A program made the position numbers and the translations under genes. From an uncultured Selenomonadales bacterium (lineage in GTDB: Bacteria > Bacillota > Negativicutes > Selenomonadales > Selenomonadaceae), in the NCBI GenBank assembly GCA_946403735.1, contig CAMJAZ010000111.1:1-6146 (forward strand): a stretch of 6,146 nt of DNA. Reading direction: 5' to 3'. The notes beneath the pieces are model-generated. The model did no database searches. It saw only the letters and a program-made list of their open reading frames with translations, and was not told the origin of the DNA. Below are positions 4,445 to 6,146 of the stretch, in pieces. Within the stretch, counting starts at the first letter, position 1. The number at the start of each line of letters is the position of its first letter.

Positions 4445-4960
4445 ATGGCAAAAATTTTAATCGCTTACTATTCTCGCAAAGGTCAAAATTATGTCAACGG
4501 TTCAATAAAAAATCTTGCTAAGGGCAATACTGAAATTGTCGCGGAATTTATTCAGAAAAAAATCGGCGGCGAACTTTTTGAGATTGACACGGTGAAAGAT
4601 TATCCTGTAGACTACACCGAATGCACAGAAATTGCAAAGGTTGAAATTCAACAAAAAGCGCGTCCTGAACTCAAAAATTATCTTGACGACGTTTCCGCCT
4701 ACGACACAATTTATTTAGGCTATCCATGCTGGTGGTCAATACCGCCTATGGCAGTTGCAACTTTCCTTGAACATTACGATTTCAGCGGCAAAAAAATTAT
4801 CGCCTTTACCACTCATGAAGGTAGCGGCTTTGGCGGCAGTATCAGTTATTTGAAAAAAATTTGTCCGTCCGCAGAAATTGTCAAAGGAATTGCAATTCAC
4901 GGCGCTGACGCTAAAAATTCTGAAGTTGAAGTTAAACGCTGGCTTGAAAGTTTGAAATAA
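4445..4960 (+). CDS. Flavodoxin (flavodoxin_4 type)
   Basis: A 171-residue single-domain FMN protein that would carry electrons or act as a small quinone or flavin reductase in the cytoplasm. It begins with strand 1 and a phosphate loop in the extended form of this subgroup (ILIAYYSRKGQNY, 4-16, with GNTE at 27-30). The flavin-flanking loop LGYPCWWSIPP (91-101) is next, then the strand and loop IIAFTTHEGSGFGGS (118-132). All are characteristic of flavodoxin_4 proteins. Length is normal for the family. A purine-rich AAGGAAGG at 4425-4432 precedes the ATG, with about 12 nt spacing. It follows the SnoaL-like gene in an apparent two-gene unit ended by the terminator at 4981. Flavodoxins paired with small NTF2-like proteins are common in anaerobes, but the partner substrate is not evident. 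Confidence 0.9.
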   Translation: MAKILIAYYSRKGQNYVNGSIKNLAKGNTEIVAEFIQKKIGGELFEIDTVKDYPVDYTECTEIAKVEIQQKARPELKNYLDDVSAYDTIYLGYPCWWSIPPMAVATFLEHYDFSGKKIIAFTTHEGSGFGGSISYLKKICPSAEIVKGIAIHGADAKNSEVEVKRWLESLK

Positions 4961-4980
4961 AGATTATAAAAATTTTTTAC

Positions 4981-5021
4981 AGGACACGAAGGAATTTTTC
5001 TAACGTGTCTTGAATTTTTTT
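4981..5021 (+). terminator. Intrinsic terminator after the flavodoxin gene
   Basis: AGGACACG at 4981-4988 pairs with CGTGTCTT at 5004-5011 (8 bp with one G-T pair). The loop is 15 nt, partly self-pairing, and a run of seven T follows at 5015-5021. It starts 20 nt after the flavodoxin stop. Confidence 0.75.
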
Positions 5022-5047
5022 GCACAATTTTTTTGGGAAGTGATAGT

Positions 5048-6058
5048 ATGAACTTGACACGTAGACATTTTGTGAAAATGGCGGGCATCACGGCAGTTGG
5101 TGCTGGACTTTTCGGATTGGCAGGACTTACTGCTGGTTGTGGCGAGGCAAAATCGGCGGCGGTTAATTCATCTGCTGACGCGGCGGAAAAAGTTGCTGGC
5201 GAAAAATCTAAAGTTTATTTTACGAAAAATATTGACGCTGAACATTTAATCCAGCTTTACGACAAAGTCAACGCTGATATTTCTGGCAAAGTTGCAATTA
5301 AACTTCACAGCGGCGAACCGCACGGACCAAATATAATTCCGCCGTCAATGGTCAAGCCGTTTCAAGCGCATATTCCAAATTCAACGATTATCGAAGCGAA
5401 TGTTGCTTACGGTGGCGCAAGATCAACAACTGCGCGGCATCGTGAAACTTTGAAAGTGAACGGCTGGGACTTTGCACCGATTGATATTATTGATGAGGAA
5501 GGCTCTGTAAATTTCCCTGTCAACGGTGGCTTGCGCTTGAAGGAAGTTGCTATGGGCAGTCATCTTGCAAATTACGATTCGCTTGTAGTTTTAACGCATT
5601 TCAAAGGTCACGCAATGGGTGGATTCGGCGGCAGTCTGAAAAATATTGCTATCGGTTGCGCGTCGGGAAAAGAAGGTAAGTTGCAAGTTCACGGCGTAAA
5701 AGATTATGGCAAGTGGATTCTTGAGGAACCGTTTATGGAATTAATGGCGGACAGCGGCAAGGCAATTTGTGACCACTTCGGCAAGCATATCACGTTCATT
5801 AACGTTATGCGCCGAATGAGTGTTGATTGTGACTGCGCGGGAACTTCGGCGGCTGAACCTACAATGGCGGATATTGGCGCGTTGGCGTCGACGGATATTT
5901 TAGCGATTGATCAAGCGTCAATCGATTTAGTTTACGCCGCGCCTGATAGTAAAGATTTGCGTGAACGTATTGAAAGTCGCAAGGGTCTTCGTCAACTTTC
6001 CGCAATGGACGAATTGCATATGGGAAATAAAAATTATGAATTAATCTCCATTGATTAA
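5048..6058 (+). CDS. Tat-exported DUF362-domain lipoprotein
   Basis: A 336-residue protein from ATG 5048. GGAAGTGA at 5036-5043 is its ribosome binding site, so the in-frame TTG at 5033 is unlikely. The N-terminus shows a twin-arginine motif (TRRHFVK, 4-10), a hydrophobic stretch to about 29 and a lipobox (LTAGC, Cys31). It should be folded in the cytoplasm, exported by Tat and lipid-anchored outside. A low-complexity Ala/Ser linker (34-55) precedes a DUF362 domain with VAYGGARS (119-126), LTHFKGHAMGGFGGSLKNIA (182-201), an IGCASGK segment (202-208), DCDCAG (260-265) and DIGALAS-D-AIDQA (275-290). DUF362 proteins often carry a 4Fe-4S ferredoxin domain, which is absent here. Cys204, Cys261 and Cys263 are candidate metal ligands. 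The molecular function of DUF362 is not established. A terminator precedes it, so it is a separate transcription unit. Confidence 0.88.
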   Translation: MNLTRRHFVKMAGITAVGAGLFGLAGLTAGCGEAKSAAVNSSADAAEKVAGEKSKVYFTKNIDAEHLIQLYDKVNADISGKVAIKLHSGEPHGPNIIPPSMVKPFQAHIPNSTIIEANVAYGGARSTTARHRETLKVNGWDFAPIDIIDEEGSVNFPVNGGLRLKEVAMGSHLANYDSLVVLTHFKGHAMGGFGGSLKNIAIGCASGKEGKLQVHGVKDYGKWILEEPFMELMADSGKAICDHFGKHITFINVMRRMSVDCDCAGTSAAEPTMADIGALASTDILAIDQASIDLVYAAPDSKDLRERIESRKGLRQLSAMDELHMGNKNYELISID

Positions 6059-6129
6059 AAATTTTTCGTCAATTCTAAGTTTGTAAAAAATTTTTTCGTT
6101 ACATTTCTTTGGATTAATTAACCTACTTT

Positions 6130-6146
6130 TTCTTTGGCGCAAAGAA
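6130..6146. repeat. Perfect 7-bp inverted repeat at the window edge
   Basis: TTCTTTG (6130-6136) and CAAAGAA (6140-6146) are exact reverse complements around a GCG loop. The repeat ends at the last base, so it may extend further. It could be a convergent terminator or a dispersed hairpin element. Bases 6059-6129 are AT-rich, with no gene and no clear GC-stem terminator. Confidence 0.4.

Noticed and set aside
4944..4970. Promoter TTGAAA / TATAAA for the DUF362 gene
   Set aside because: The 15-nt spacer is short and a transcript from it would run straight into the terminator hairpin at 4981-5021.

Overview
The window looks like an accessory region of an anaerobic, AT-rich Firmicutes-type genome. 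It has strong AGGAGG-like ribosome binding sites, several TTG starts, a Tat lipoprotein with a DUF362 domain and an IS427-type insertion sequence. The codon style and the short GG leaders remind me of Negativicutes (Selenomonadales), but that placement is impression, not proof.

Region 1 (1-365): the 5' part of an IS5-family (IS427-like) transposase gene on the minus strand. It runs off the left edge. It carries an A AAA AAG slippery heptamer, expected for -1 frameshifting, but its N-terminal coding region is broken by a short deletion or frameshift. The outer end of the element sits at about 365, with a likely TA target site at 366-367.

Region 2 (367-3896): the main interest. The IS cut through one gene, leaving its C-terminal fragment (367-573). 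Nine intact, tightly packed small genes follow (592-3837), each encoding 106-127 residues. All nine begin with a short acidic leader of the form M-[NST]-[DE]-x-E-L-[DE]-x-[VI]-x-G-G, the double-glycine signal used by C39-peptidase ABC exporters. Eight of the nine carry a related mature domain of about 85-100 residues, which I read as helix-helix-strand-strand-helix. The second gene (958) has an unrelated, helical-looking core. Gaps are 3-21 nt, and a strong intrinsic terminator closes the operon at 3851-3896. No exporter, peptidase, modification enzyme or recognisable immunity gene is in the window. The array therefore looks like a diversified set of exported precursor proteins whose processing machinery lies elsewhere, probably left of the IS.

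Region 3 (3897-4960): a promoter-like -10 box, then a two-gene unit encoding a SnoaL-like (NTF2-fold) protein with a TTG start and a flavodoxin_4-type flavodoxin.

Region 4 (4961-6146): an intrinsic terminator, a Tat-exported DUF362 lipoprotein, and an AT-rich tail ending in a perfect 7-bp hairpin at the right edge. The genes of regions 3 and 4 look like ordinary redox or housekeeping neighbours, with no visible functional tie to the precursor array.
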